64,000 nucleotides of DNA from Chromobacterium sinusclupearum (GTDB lineage: Bacteria > Pseudomonadota > Gammaproteobacteria > Burkholderiales > Chromobacteriaceae): positions 155,093 through 219,092 of the forward strand of contig NZ_PPTF01000019.1 in NCBI RefSeq assembly GCF_002902845.1, given 5' to 3'. How positions within the stretch are numbered: position 1 is the first letter of the stretch; each line of letters begins with the position of its first letter. Shown piece by piece: positions 1 to 8,230 of this stretch. Both the position numbers and the translations under genes were made by a program. Below the pieces are notes generated by a model. That model was not told the origin of the DNA. It saw only the letters and a list, made by a program, of their open reading frames with translations, and made no database searches.

Positions 1-420
1 GTGCCGTCGGCTGCCGTGCTGGCCGCTCGCTTCGCGCCGGAGGTCGACTTCTTCTCCATCGGCACCAACGACCTGACCCAGTACGTGCTGGCGATGGACC
101 GCGGCCACCCGCAACTGGCCAAGCAGGCCGACGCGCTGCACCCGGCGGTGCTGGCGATGATCGCGCTGACCTGCGAAGGCGCGCGCGCCCACGGCAAGTG
201 GGTGGGCGTATGCGGCGGCTTGGCCTCGGACGAACGCGCCGCGCCGCTGCTGGTGGGCATAGGCGTGACCGAACTGTCCGCCAGCACCCCGGCCGTGGCC
301 TCGGTCAAAGCCACGCTGTCGCGCTGGAGCCTGGACGAGTGCCAGCAACTGGCCAAGGATGTGTTGGCGCTGTCCACCGCGACCGACGTCCGCCACTACC
401 TGAATCAACACGCTCGTTAA
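1..420 (+). CDS. ptsI: PTS Enzyme I, C-terminal part (gene continues upstream of the window)
   Basis: The reading frame is open at base 1 and ends at 420, so only the last 139 residues are present. They carry the PEP-utilising enzyme signature SIGTNDLTQYVLAMDR, followed by VCGGLASD, which holds the catalytic-domain cysteine typical of Enzyme I. Enzyme I takes phosphate from phosphoenolpyruvate and passes it to HPr to drive PTS sugar uptake in the cytoplasm. The next gene, nagE, has EIIC and EIIB but no EIIA domain. I infer that the missing upstream part supplies HPr and possibly EIIA as a multi-domain phosphoryl transfer protein; this cannot be seen here. Confidence 0.9.
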   Translation: MPSAAVLAARFAPEVDFFSIGTNDLTQYVLAMDRGHPQLAKQADALHPAVLAMIALTCEGARAHGKWVGVCGGLASDERAAPLLVGIGVTELSASTPAVASVKATLSRWSLDECQQLAKDVLALSTATDVRHYLNQHAR

Positions 421-450
421 TCGGATAAGCGCCGACGCGGCGGGAGCTGC

Positions 451-498
451 GGCGCCGGATGGGGAGACCGCCAGGGCAACCTGGCGCCGTCCGGCGCC
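451..498. other. Nested hairpin between ptsI and nagE
   Basis: Outer arms GGCGCCGGA (451-459) and TCCGGCGCC (490-498) enclose a perfect inner hairpin, CGCCAGG (469-475), loop GCAA, CCTGGCG (480-486). No T-run follows, so it is not a classical terminator. It may stabilise or separate the messages of the two PTS genes. The rest of the 174-base gap holds an AGGA ribosome-binding site ahead of the nagE ATG and nothing else I recognise. Confidence 0.5.
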
Positions 499-594
499 AC
501 CTAGCGCAGCGTCCAGCCACGGCGGTGCTTTATAGAGGGGACGGCCTCACAGCCGCTCGACATTCCATAAGCATGTCAAAGCAGGATAATAATC

Positions 595-2361
595 ATGTTT
601 AGTCAATCGTTCGCTTTTCTGCAGAAGATAGGCAAGGCGCTGATGCTTCCAGTAGCGGTGCTGCCTGTCGCGGGCCTGCTGCTCGGCATCGGCGCCACCG
701 ACTTCCACACCCAGAACGCCATCGCTCTGGCGATCCTGTCGCTGATGAAGCACTCCGGCGATGTGATCTTCGGCAACCTGCCGCTGATCTTCGCCGTCGG
801 CGTGGCGCTCGGCTTCACGGAAAACGATGGCGTGGCCGCCATCGCCGCGGTGATCGGCCATCTGGTCACCACCGTCACCCTGGGCGTGATGGCCGGCATC
901 ATGGGTGTGGAAACCGCCACCATCATGGGCCTGCCGTCGATTCAGACCGGCGTGTTCGGCGGCATTCTGGCCGGCGGTCTGGCAGCCTATATGTTCAACC
1001 GCTTCTACCGGATCAATTTGCCCGAATACCTGGGCTTCTTCGCCGGCAAGCGTTTTGTTCCGATCATCACCGCCATCGGCGCCATCGGCCTGGGCGTGAT
1101 CCTGTCCTTCATCTGGCCGCCGATCGGCAACGGCATCAAGGCGTTCTCGCAATGGGCCGCCGTCAGCGACCCGCGCACCGCCGCCACGGTGTACGGCTTC
1201 GTCGAGCGTCTGCTGATCCCGTTCGGTCTGCACCACATCTGGAACGTGCCGTTCTTCTTTGAAATCGGCGCCTTCCCCGACCCGGTGACCGGCAAGGTCA
1301 TCCACGGCGACATCGCCCGCTTCTTTGCCGGCGACCCGACCGCGGGCATCCTGTCCGGCGCCTTCCTGTTCAAGATGTTCGGCCTGCCGGCCGCCGCCAT
1401 CGCCATCTGGCACTCGGCCAAGCCGGAAAACCGCGTCAAGGTGGGCGGCATCATGATCTCCGCCGCGCTGACCTCGTTCCTGACCGGCATCACCGAGCCG
1501 ATCGAGTTCTCCTTCCTGTTCGTGGCGCCGATCCTGTACGTGATCCACGCCGTGCTGGCCGCTTCCACCCAGTTCGTGGCCAACACCCTGGACATGCACA
1601 TGGGCTTCACCTTCTCGCAGGGCGGCATCGACTTCCTGATGTTCAACCTGATCGGCGACAAGGCCAAGCACGCCTGGTACGTGTTCATCCTGGGCCCGAT
1701 CTACGCCGTGGTGTACTACAGCGTGTTCCGCTTCGTCATCACCAAGTTCAACCTGAAGACCCCGGGCCGCGAAGATGAAACCCTGGAAAGCGCTGGCGCA
1801 GTCAGCGAAGACCAGCGCGCTCGCGAACTGGTGCTGGCCTTCGGCGGCCGCTCCAACATCCGCGGCCTGGACGCCTGCATCACCCGTCTGCGCGTGGCCG
1901 TGGCTGAAATCGCCAAAGTGGATCAAGCCAAGCTGAAAGCCATGGGCGCCTCCGGCGTGGTGGTGGTGGGCAATGGCGTGCAAGCCATCTTCGGACCCAA
2001 ATCGGAAAACCTGAAAACCGATATGGACATCTATCTGCGCAGCGCCGGCAGCGATGCCGAACTGTCTTCCGCTCCGGCAGCCTCCGCGCCGGCGCCGGCA
2101 GCCGCTCCCGCGGCCGCCCCGGCTGCGGCCAAGGCCGATGTCGCCGCGCTGAAGCAGGCCCTGGGCGGCAACGCCAACCTGGGCAAGGTAGAGGCCATCG
2201 CCCATACCCGCCTGCGCGTGGAACTGAAGGATGCCAGCCGCTTCAACGAAGCCGCTGCCCGCGCCGCCGGCGTGAGCGCGGTGACGCAAGTGTCTCCGGG
2301 CACGCTGCACCTGATCGTAGGCGATCAGGCCGCCGCCCTCGCCGCGGCGCTGCAAGCCTGA
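595..2361 (+). CDS. nagE: PTS N-acetylglucosamine permease, EIIC-EIIB plus a second EIIB-like domain
   Basis: This 588-residue protein imports and phosphorylates GlcNAc across the inner membrane. Residues 1 to about 385 are the multi-spanning EIIC domain, with the conserved [11 protein letters not shown] motif. Residues about 400-480 form an EIIB domain with the phospho-accepting Cys428 in DACITRLR. An Ala/Pro-rich linker (about 485-515) leads to a second EIIB-like domain (about 516-588) whose equivalent motif reads AIAHTRLR, so Ala536 replaces the cysteine. No EIIA domain is present, so phosphate must come in trans, presumably from the PTS protein encoded just upstream. The start follows an AGGA site. 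GlcNAc specificity rather than glucose is inferred from overall resemblance to NagE. Confidence 0.9.
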   Translation: MFSQSFAFLQKIGKALMLPVAVLPVAGLLLGIGATDFHTQNAIALAILSLMKHSGDVIFGNLPLIFAVGVALGFTENDGVAAIAAVIGHLVTTVTLGVMAGIMGVETATIMGLPSIQTGVFGGILAGGLAAYMFNRFYRINLPEYLGFFAGKRFVPIITAIGAIGLGVILSFIWPPIGNGIKAFSQWAAVSDPRTAATVYGFVERLLIPFGLHHIWNVPFFFEIGAFPDPVTGKVIHGDIARFFAGDPTAGILSGAFLFKMFGLPAAAIAIWHSAKPENRVKVGGIMISAALTSFLTGITEPIEFSFLFVAPILYVIHAVLAASTQFVANTLDMHMGFTFSQGGIDFLMFNLIGDKAKHAWYVFILGPIYAVVYYSVFRFVITKFNLKTPGREDETLESAGAVSEDQRARELVLAFGGRSNIRGLDACITRLRVAVAEIAKVDQAKLKAMGASGVVVVGNGVQAIFGPKSENLKTDMDIYLRSAGSDAELSSAPAASAPAPAAAPAAAPAAAKADVAALKQALGGNANLGKVEAIAHTRLRVELKDASRFNEAAARAAGVSAVTQVSPGTLHLIVGDQAAALAAALQA

Positions 2362-2384
2362 TAGGCCCTGTCTCCGGCCCAAAC

Positions 2385-2414
2385 AAAACGCCAGCGGCTC
2401 GCCGCTGGCGTTTT
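2385..2414. terminator. Bidirectional terminator between nagE and cfa
   Basis: A 14-bp perfect stem (AAAACGCCAGCGGC with its complement) closes on a very short loop, with a T-run on each strand. It sits between the convergent genes nagE and cfa and can end both transcripts. Confidence 0.9.
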
Positions 2415-2431
2415 TCATGACCCACCGCGCC

Positions 2432-3586
2432 TCAGCGCGCCACGCGCAGCCCGCCTTCAATCCCCTGCCGGCTGAACAGCACCTGCCACAGCTGGATGTC
2501 CCGCGCCCGGAACGCGCCGGCGCAGACATTCAGGTAATAGCAGAACATGCGGTAGAAACGCGGCGAATAATGGCCCGACAACTGCGGCCAGGCCTGCTGG
2601 AAACGCTGCAGCCAAGCCATCAGCGTCAGATCGTAATCGGCGCCGAAGTTGTGCCAGTCCTCCATCAGCCAATATTCCGAGCTGGCTTCGGCGATGTGGA
2701 TGGCGGATGGCAGGCAGCCGTTGGGAAAGATGTATTTCTCTATCCACGGGTCCACCCACATATCAGTCACCTTGGCGCCTATGGTATGCAGCAAGAACAG
2801 GCCATCCGGCTTCAGATTGCGGGCGATGGTTTCAAAGTAGGCGCGGTAGTTGCGCGGGCCGACGTGCTCGAACATGCCGACCGACGCGATGCGATCCGCC
2901 CGCAGCTGCAGATGGCGATAATCCTGCAGCAGGATTTCCACGTCCAGCCCGGCGCAGCGCTCTCGCGCCAGCCGCTGCTGCTGTTCGGAAATGGTGATGC
3001 CGGTCACGCGAACGCCATAATGACGCGCGGCGTATTCCGCCAGCCCGCCCCAGCCGCAACCGACATCCAGCAGATGCATGCCCGGCTGCAGGCCCAGCTT
3101 GTCGCAGATCAGCTTGAGCTTGGCCTCCTGCGCCGCCTCCAGCGTGTCGGCGTCTTTCCAGTAGCCGCAGGAATATTGCATATAGGGGTCGAGCATGGCG
3201 GCAAACAAGTCGTTGCCCAAGTCATAGTGATGCTCGCCCACCCGGCGGGCGCGGCGCAAGGATTGATAATTGACCACTCTGGCCGCCAGCACGTACAGGA
3301 TGTCGCGCCAACGGCGCGGCAGGCGATGCTCCAGACCGGCGCGCAACGTCCGCTGGAAGAAGATGTCCAGCCGCTCGCACTCCCACCAGCCATCCATATA
3401 GCTTTCGCCCAGCCCCAGCGAGCCCTGTTGCAGCACGCGCCGGTAAAACTGCGGATGTTTGACCTGGATATCGAACGGCCGGCTGCCGTTGACAGCGATG
3501 TCCGCCGCGGACAACAGCTCCTCGATCACCGCCTGCCCCGGTTGGCGAACGGCATTGCCCTCGTTTTCAAGACAAGATGAATTCAT
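2432..3586 (-). CDS. cfa: Cyclopropane-fatty-acyl-phospholipid synthase
   Basis: This enzyme transfers a methylene group from S-adenosylmethionine to the double bond of unsaturated phospholipid acyl chains, usually on entry to stationary phase or under acid stress. The protein is 384 residues from the chosen start, close to the 382 of E. coli Cfa. The SAM-binding motif LDVGCGWGGLAEYAA lies near residue 170, and the Cfa-type ITISEQQ follows it. I chose the ATG at 3586 because a GGGGGA ribosome-binding site precedes it at good spacing; in-frame ATGs at 3598 and 3610 are alternatives. The gene stands alone and converges on nagE. Confidence 0.93.
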   Translation of the reverse strand: MNSSCLENEGNAVRQPGQAVIEELLSAADIAVNGSRPFDIQVKHPQFYRRVLQQGSLGLGESYMDGWWECERLDIFFQRTLRAGLEHRLPRRWRDILYVLAARVVNYQSLRRARRVGEHHYDLGNDLFAAMLDPYMQYSCGYWKDADTLEAAQEAKLKLICDKLGLQPGMHLLDVGCGWGGLAEYAARHYGVRVTGITISEQQQRLARERCAGLDVEILLQDYRHLQLRADRIASVGMFEHVGPRNYRAYFETIARNLKPDGLFLLHTIGAKVTDMWVDPWIEKYIFPNGCLPSAIHIAEASSEYWLMEDWHNFGADYDLTLMAWLQRFQQAWPQLSGHYSPRFYRMFCYYLNVCAGAFRARDIQLWQVLFSRQGIEGGLRVAR

Positions 3587-3742
3587 GGCATCCCCCATGG
3601 CCTCAGCCACACTGCACAGCGAACTCGATCGACAATCTTAAAATCAGTTTTGTTTTGGATGGAGACCCGCCAGCCCCAGGCCCGGCATGACGCCTTGACG
3701 CCGGCGGGCTGCGAAGTTTTCTCGGATGGTCTTAGCTTAGCG

Positions 3743-3772
3743 CGCTCCCGCGGCACTTGGCTAGCGGGAGCG
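3743..3772. other. GC-rich hairpin downstream of the HAD phosphatase gene
   Basis: Perfect 9-bp arms CGCTCCCGC (3743-3751) and GCGGGAGCG (3764-3772) lie just past the stop of the minus-strand HAD gene. There is no clear T-run, so it is a weak terminator at best. Confidence 0.45.
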
Positions 3773-3784
3773 AGAAGAGGCGAT

Positions 3785-4582
3785 TTACAGCGCGAATAAT
3801 TCGCGCAAGTGCCGCGCCACGCCGGAGTCGGCATGGCTGGCGATCTGCCGCGCATGCGGCAGCTCGCGGCGCAGCCGGGGATGCGCGTTGCCCATCAGCC
3901 GCGGATGGCCGGCAGCCTGCAGCAGCTCGATGTCGTTCTGCCCGTCGCCAAAGGCCAGGCACTCGCTGGCGGGAATCGCCAGCCTATCCAACACCAGTTG
4001 CAGCGCATGGCCCTTGGACACCCCTGCCGCCATCACTTCCAGGCAATGATCGAGCGAGAAGGTGATGTACAGCTGGTCGCCAAAGCGCGCTCTCAACTTG
4101 CGCTCCACCTCCAGCAAATGGGCGTGCGGCGCGATGTACAGCACCTTGCCCACGCGCGCGCCGTCGTGGCGGCCCAGATCGCACACCCGATAGACCATGC
4201 CGGAATCGCGGTGCATGTCCAGCAACGCTTGGCTCGGTTCGCTGATCAGCCATTCGTCGTCGAGGTAGAAGTTGACGATGGCGCCGGCGGCGAACTCCGG
4301 CTGCGCCATCTGGCGCACCAGCTCCGCGTCGATGTCCTGGCGGTGGATCAGCGCATTGTCGGGATCGTGCACGCGGGCGCCGTTCGAGGTGATCAAGTGG
4401 GCGCGCACGCCCAAGGCCTGGCGGATGCCCTTGACGTCGAGATAATGACGTCCGGTGGCGATGGCGAACTGGACGCCGCGCCGCTCCAGACGCTGCAGGG
4501 TGTCGGCGGTCAGCGGATCGACGGCATGATGCACATCCAGCAACGTGCCGTCCAGGTCGGAAGCGATGAAACGATAGGACAT
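3785..4582 (-). CDS. Cof-type HAD-superfamily phosphatase
   Basis: This 265-residue protein has the HAD nucleophile motif DLDGTLL near the N-terminus and the C-terminal Mg-binding motif GDGQNDIELL. A type IIB cap lies between them, as in the Cof/YidA/YbhA subfamily of sugar-phosphate and cofactor phosphatases. It should be cytoplasmic. The start at 4582 (MSYRFIASDLDG) is preceded by a GGAG site and places the motif where the family expects it; the frame extends upstream but without a better start. Substrate cannot be predicted. It is a single gene, divergent from the MFS transporter. Confidence 0.85.
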   Translation of the reverse strand: MSYRFIASDLDGTLLDVHHAVDPLTADTLQRLERRGVQFAIATGRHYLDVKGIRQALGVRAHLITSNGARVHDPDNALIHRQDIDAELVRQMAQPEFAAGAIVNFYLDDEWLISEPSQALLDMHRDSGMVYRVCDLGRHDGARVGKVLYIAPHAHLLEVERKLRARFGDQLYITFSLDHCLEVMAAGVSKGHALQLVLDRLAIPASECLAFGDGQNDIELLQAAGHPRLMGNAHPRLRRELPHARQIASHADSGVARHLRELFAL

Positions 4583-4709
4583 GGAAACTCCAATGCTGCG
4601 CGAAGCCAAGATTATACGCCGGCCGACCAAGCCGCACCGCGTTACGCGGCGCTATGCTGATTATCCGCAAATTGACAAAGCCATAAGCGGCAGATAACTT
4701 GGCCTATTC

Positions 4710-4814
4710 AGAGCCGCAAGCAAAACCTCGCAGGGAAGCTGGGCCAAGGCGCGCCGACGCAGGCAGTACGGCAAGGAGGCGCAACGCAGGGTCAGGGGTT
4801 TTGCTGGCGGCTCT
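4710..4814. repeat. About 105-bp inverted-repeat element ahead of the MFS gene
   Basis: The outer arms are AGAGCCGC-aa-GCAAAACC (4710-4727) and GGTTTTGC-tg-GCGGCTCT (4797-4814), complementary over 16 of 18 positions. Inside are two imperfect direct copies of a roughly 21-bp GC-rich unit (starting near 4743 and 4770; 15 of 21 match by eye). The layout suggests a mobile or repeated palindromic element rather than a simple terminator. A possible promoter, TTGACA with ATAACT 16 bases on, lies just upstream (about 4675-4702). Confidence 0.55.
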
Positions 4815-4850
4815 TCGCAGAAAATTTCCTGCCCATCGGCAGGAAGCCTA

Positions 4851-6059
4851 ATGGGAGCCGACATGGCCAATCGATATGGCGAGTTGTTCCGCACCCCCGG
4901 CGTCGTTACGCTAGCGCTGGCGGGCGGCGTAGCGCGCCTGCCCGGCGCCATGGTCGGCATCGGCGTCATCACCATGCTGTCGCTGACGCAGAACAGCTAT
5001 GGCTTAGCCGGAGCGGTGGCCGCCACCTTGACGCTGGCCGCGGCTTTCCTGTCGCCGCAAGTCTCGCGGCTGGCGGACCGCTACGGCCAGAGCCGCGTGC
5101 TGCCGCCGGCCGTCGGCATCGGCGCATCGGCCCTGCTGGCGCTGGCGCTATGCAGCTGGCTGAGCGCCCCGCCCTGGGCCTTGTTTGTCTGCGCCGCGCT
5201 GGCCGGCTGCCTGCCCAGCATCCCGGCCATGACCCGCGCGCGCTGGGCCCGGCTGCTGGACGGCCGCACCCTGCTGCCCACCGCGTTTGCGCTGGACAGC
5301 GTGCTCAGCGAACTCGCCTTCGTCATCGGCCCGCCGCTGGCCATCGCCTTGTGCATGGGTTGGTTCGCGGAAGCCGGGCCGATCTGCGCCGTACTGATGC
5401 TGCTGCTGGGCGCCGCCGTGCTGCTGCGCCAGAAAGCCACCGAACCGCCGGTCCACCCAGATGCGCAGCACGGCGGCCGGCCGGCGCTCTTTTTGCGGCC
5501 GGTGCCGACGCTGGCCCTGCTGCTCGGCACCTTGGGCGCCATCAATGGGGCGATAGACGTCACCGCGGTCGCCATCGCCAAGGCGGAAGGCTCGCCGTCG
5601 GCCGCCAGTTGGGTGCTGGCGCTGTACGCGCTGGGTTCGGCCACCGGCGGGCTGACCTTCGGCGCGCTCAAGCCCGCCCTGCCCTTGGGCCGGCTGCTGC
5701 TGTATTGCTGCGTAGCCACCGCGCTCAGCTCCATCCTGATCGCCCTGGCGCCCGACAGCGCCTGGCTGGCGGCCGCCATGTTGCTGTCTGGCTTGTCGTT
5801 TGCGCCGACCCTGATCGTCGCCATGGAAATGGTGGAAAAATCCGTGCCGCGCGCCCGCTTGACCGAGAGCCTGACCTGGCTGGTCACCGGCATCCAGCTG
5901 GGATTGGCCGGCGGCGCCTCGCTGTGCGGCCTGTTGACGGACGACTACGGCCCACGCGCAGGCCAGAGCCTGGCCCTGGCGGCGGGCCTGGCCGCGCTGC
6001 TGGTCGCCTCCATGCTGCCGCGCGCGGCCATCCGCAAGGACGTCAAACCGGCTTGCTGA
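4851..6059 (+). CDS. Major facilitator superfamily transporter
   Basis: This hydrophobic protein of about 400 residues has a twelve-segment pattern in two halves, split by a short hydrophilic stretch near residue 200 (KATEPPVHPDAQHGGR). The MFS loop 2-3 signature appears as SRLADRYGQSR near residue 80. It should be an inner-membrane secondary transporter or efflux pump. Two starts are possible: ATG at 4851 behind AGGAAG and ATG at 4863 behind GGGAG. I list the longer form. Substrate is unknown and its neighbours (HAD phosphatase, tRNA genes) give no hint. Confidence 0.85.
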   Translation: MGADMANRYGELFRTPGVVTLALAGGVARLPGAMVGIGVITMLSLTQNSYGLAGAVAATLTLAAAFLSPQVSRLADRYGQSRVLPPAVGIGASALLALALCSWLSAPPWALFVCAALAGCLPSIPAMTRARWARLLDGRTLLPTAFALDSVLSELAFVIGPPLAIALCMGWFAEAGPICAVLMLLLGAAVLLRQKATEPPVHPDAQHGGRPALFLRPVPTLALLLGTLGAINGAIDVTAVAIAKAEGSPSAASWVLALYALGSATGGLTFGALKPALPLGRLLLYCCVATALSSILIALAPDSAWLAAAMLLSGLSFAPTLIVAMEMVEKSVPRARLTESLTWLVTGIQLGLAGGASLCGLLTDDYGPRAGQSLALAAGLAALLVASMLPRAAIRKDVKPAC

Positions 6060-6082
6060 GCGCTGCGAGGCGCGGCAATGCA

Positions 6083-6112
6083 AAAAGCCGAACCCTTGCG
6101 GATTCGGCTTTT
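6083..6112. terminator. Bidirectional terminator between the MFS gene and the tRNA-Phe pair
   Basis: Arms AAAAGCCGAA (6083-6092) and TTCGGCTTTT (6103-6112) form a 10-bp stem bounded by A- and T-runs. It can end both the plus-strand MFS transcript and the minus-strand tRNA transcript. Confidence 0.85.
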
Positions 6113-6119
6113 CGTAATC

Positions 6120-6195
6120 TGGTGGCCAGTCGCGGAATCGAACCACGGACACGCGGATTTTCAATCCGCTGCTCTACCAACTGAGCTAACTGGCC
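6120..6195 (-). tRNA. tRNA-Phe(GAA), copy 2 in transcription order
   Basis: The 76-base gene on the minus strand has the GGCCAGU acceptor arm, GGTTCGATTCC T-arm, anticodon loop TTGAAAA (anticodon GAA) and an encoded CCA end at 6120-6122. It is identical in sequence to the copy at 6202-6277 and only six bases from it. Confidence 0.97.
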
Positions 6196-6201
6196 TTGCT
6201 G

Positions 6202-6277
6202 TGGTGGCCAGTCGCGGAATCGAACCACGGACACGCGGATTTTCAATCCGCTGCTCTACCAACTGAGCTAACTGGCC
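6202..6277 (-). tRNA. tRNA-Phe(GAA), copy 1 in transcription order
   Basis: Identical 76-base tRNA-Phe with anticodon GAA and encoded CCA. It is the promoter-proximal copy of the pair; both lie between one promoter (6318-6346) and one terminator (6083-6112), so they are probably made as one precursor. Confidence 0.97.
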
Positions 6278-6317
6278 ACTTCTTCTTTCAGCGCTAGTCG
6301 CGCCGTCAGAGCCACGC

Positions 6318-6346
6318 ATTTAATCAGAGGACGGCTTTTGAGTCAA
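6318..6346 (-). promoter_or_regulatory. Sigma-70 promoter of the tRNA-Phe pair
   Basis: On the minus strand, -35 TTGACT (6346-6341) and -10 TTAAAT (6323-6318) are separated by exactly 17 bases. A GC-rich stretch follows the -10 box, as in stringently controlled stable-RNA promoters. Transcription would start about 35 bases ahead of the first tRNA. Confidence 0.75.
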
Positions 6347-6390
6347 GGCATAATTGCAAAAAAACGGCTCGCCCTCCGCCTGAAAACATA

Positions 6391-6420
6391 AACAGCCCGG
6401 CCACTCAGCGCGCCCGGGCT
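6391..6420 (-). terminator. Terminator of the maiA end of the homogentisate operon
   Basis: On the minus strand, AGCCCGG and CCGGGCT form a stem just after the maiA stop, followed by a T-rich tract (GTTTATGTTTT). This ends the fahA-maiA message before the tRNA promoter. Confidence 0.65.
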
Positions 6421-6434
6421 GCCGGATCAAACAC

Positions 6435-7079
6435 TTACACCGCGTCAGGCTGCTTGGCAGGATGCGCGTCGGCAAATGCAGGCAGCGCCTCCAACGCCTC
6501 CGCAATACGGACGATGGTCGGATACGACGCCAGGTCCACGCCGAAGCGGCGCGCGCTGAATACCTGCGGCAGCAGACACACGTCGGCCAGCGTCGGCGCG
6601 TCGCCCACGGCATAGCGCCCGGCCGATTCAGCCAATTGCCGCTCCAGCGCGGCCAAACCGGTGCGTATCCAGTGGCGTATCCACTCAGTCTTGCCCTCTT
6701 CGCCCACGCCGAACTCCGCCTGCAGATACTTGCCGACGCGCGGATTCTGCAACGGGTGGATGTCCGCGGCGATGGCCAGCGCGATCGAACGCGCCTGCGC
6801 CCGGAGCGCCGGATCGGCCGGCAACAGCCGCGGCGTGTCCGGATAGGCCTCGTCCAGGTATTCGCAGATGGCCAGCGACTGGGCGATCTTCACCTCGCCG
6901 TCGTCCAGCAGCGGCACCAGGCCGTGCGGATTGATGGCCAAGTACTCGGCGCTGCGCTGCTCGCCCTGCAGCAGATTGACCGCCCGGTACTGGTATGGCA
7001 AGCCCTTCAGGTTCAGCGCGATGCGCACCCGATACGCCGCGCTGGAGCGGAAGTAGCCGTATAGGACGCGCTCAGCCAT
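6435..7079 (-). CDS. maiA: Maleylacetoacetate isomerase (zeta-class glutathione transferase)
   Basis: This 214-residue enzyme isomerises maleylacetoacetate to fumarylacetoacetate using glutathione, the penultimate step of tyrosine breakdown. The N-terminal thioredoxin-like domain starts LYGYFRSSAAYRVRIALNLKG, with the Ser-rich active-site stretch of zeta GSTs. The glutathione-binding PHGLVPLL and QSLAICEYL motifs follow, and then the helical C-terminal domain. Its start overlaps the fahA stop by 8 bases, so the two are translationally coupled. Length and motifs match MaiA well. Confidence 0.93.
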   Translation of the reverse strand: MAERVLYGYFRSSAAYRVRIALNLKGLPYQYRAVNLLQGEQRSAEYLAINPHGLVPLLDDGEVKIAQSLAICEYLDEAYPDTPRLLPADPALRAQARSIALAIAADIHPLQNPRVGKYLQAEFGVGEEGKTEWIRHWIRTGLAALERQLAESAGRYAVGDAPTLADVCLLPQVFSARRFGVDLASYPTIVRIAEALEALPAFADAHPAKQPDAV

Positions 7080-8049
7080 GCGCCACCACGGCTTGCTCGA
7101 TGGCGCCGAAGATGCTGCGGCCGGCGGCGTCTTTCATCTCGATGCGCACGGTGTCGCCCGCCTTCATGAACGCGGTTTTAGGCGCGCCATGCTCGATAGT
7201 CTCAATCATGCGCTGCTCGGCCAGGCAGCAGGAGCCGACGCTGCGGTCATGATTGGAGATGGTGCCGGAGCCGACGATGGAACCGGCCGCCAGCTCGCGG
7301 GTCTTGGACACATGCGCCACCAGTTGCGGAAAGCTGAACTGCATCTCCACGCCGCAATTGGGCTTGCCGTAGAACGCGCCGTTATAGTCCACCAGCAAGG
7401 GCAGATGCACCTTGCCGCCCTGCCAGGCTTCGCCCAACTCGTCCGGGGTGACGGCGACCGGCGAGAACGCGGTGGCCGGCTTGCTCTGGAAGAAGCCGAA
7501 GCCCTTGGCCAGCTCGGCCGGGATCAGGTTGCGCAGCGTGACGTCATTCACCAGCATCAAGAGGCGGATGTGCTTCTCATCGGCCGGCGCGCCCAAGGGC
7601 ACATCGCCGGTGATCACCGCGACTTCGCCTTCGAAATCCAGGCCCCAGGCTTCGTCGCGCAGCGGGATGTCGGCCGTCGGCGCGAGGAAGGCGTCGGAGC
7701 CGCCCTGGTACATCAGCGGATCGGTGTAGAAGCTGGCCGGCACCTCGGCGCCGCGCGCCTTGCGCACCAGCTCCACGTGGTTCAGGTAGGCGCTGCCGTC
7801 TGCCCATTGGTAGGCCCGCGGCAAAGGACTCAGGCAACGTTTGGCGTCGAAGGAGACTTCGTCCGGCACTTGGCCATGGTTGATGGCGTTGTAGACTTCC
7901 TTCAGCCGCGGCTCGGCTTGCGCCCAGTTGTCCAGCGCGGCCTGCAGTGTGGCGGCGATGGCCGGCACCGCCACGGCGCGGGTCAGATCGCGGCTGACCA
8001 CCATCAGCTGGCCGTCGCGGGTATGGTTATGATAGGTAGCTAATTTCAT
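7072..8049 (-). CDS. fahA: Fumarylacetoacetase (FAH family)
   Basis: This 325-residue protein of the fumarylacetoacetate hydrolase fold would split fumarylacetoacetate into fumarate and acetoacetate. The metal-binding acid cluster is visible in LDFEGEVAVITGDVP, and the conserved GSGTISNHD lies near the C-terminal third. It is shorter than the roughly 420-residue animal and Pseudomonas FAH and belongs to a shorter bacterial form, so the assignment rests partly on position: it sits between hmgA and maiA and overlaps maiA by 8 bases. An unusual 119-bp palindrome separates it from hmgA. Confidence 0.88.
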   Translation of the reverse strand: MKLATYHNHTRDGQLMVVSRDLTRAVAVPAIAATLQAALDNWAQAEPRLKEVYNAINHGQVPDEVSFDAKRCLSPLPRAYQWADGSAYLNHVELVRKARGAEVPASFYTDPLMYQGGSDAFLAPTADIPLRDEAWGLDFEGEVAVITGDVPLGAPADEKHIRLLMLVNDVTLRNLIPAELAKGFGFFQSKPATAFSPVAVTPDELGEAWQGGKVHLPLLVDYNGAFYGKPNCGVEMQFSFPQLVAHVSKTRELAAGSIVGSGTISNHDRSVGSCCLAEQRMIETIEHGAPKTAFMKAGDTVRIEMKDAAGRSIFGAIEQAVVAHG

Positions 8050-8111
8050 CTTGATGTTCTTTCTGCTAACAGGCAGTGACGCGCTTGCTTGGTATTTAAA
8101 TGCTTAACGCG

Positions 8112-8230
8112 GCTTGAGGAGCATTTCGTCGCGAGCGGCCCGAGGTCGAAGCGAGACGCGCAGCTGTACAAGTGGTACAGCGAGCATCGCAGCTTCGAGA
8201 TCGGCCCGCGCAGCAGAAATGAACTCAAGC
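8112..8230. repeat. 119-bp near-palindrome between hmgA and fahA
   Basis: The element begins directly after the hmgA stop. Its ends are GCTTGAG-gag-CATTTC (8112-8127) and GAAATG-aa-CTCAAGC (8216-8230). Further in, a shared block (about 8129-8152 and 8191-8214) continues the symmetry with few mismatches. The centre is a perfect hairpin: GCTGTAC (8163-8169), five-base loop, GTACAGC (8175-8181). As RNA it would form one long hairpin inside the homogentisate message; as DNA it resembles a MITE or large REP-type unit. No coding frame is apparent. Confidence 0.7.

Noticed and set aside
547..2529. A 660-codon minus-strand frame antisense to nagE
   Set aside because: It overlaps a well-supported gene fully and shows the shadow composition (Gly/Arg/His/Asp-rich, no family features).
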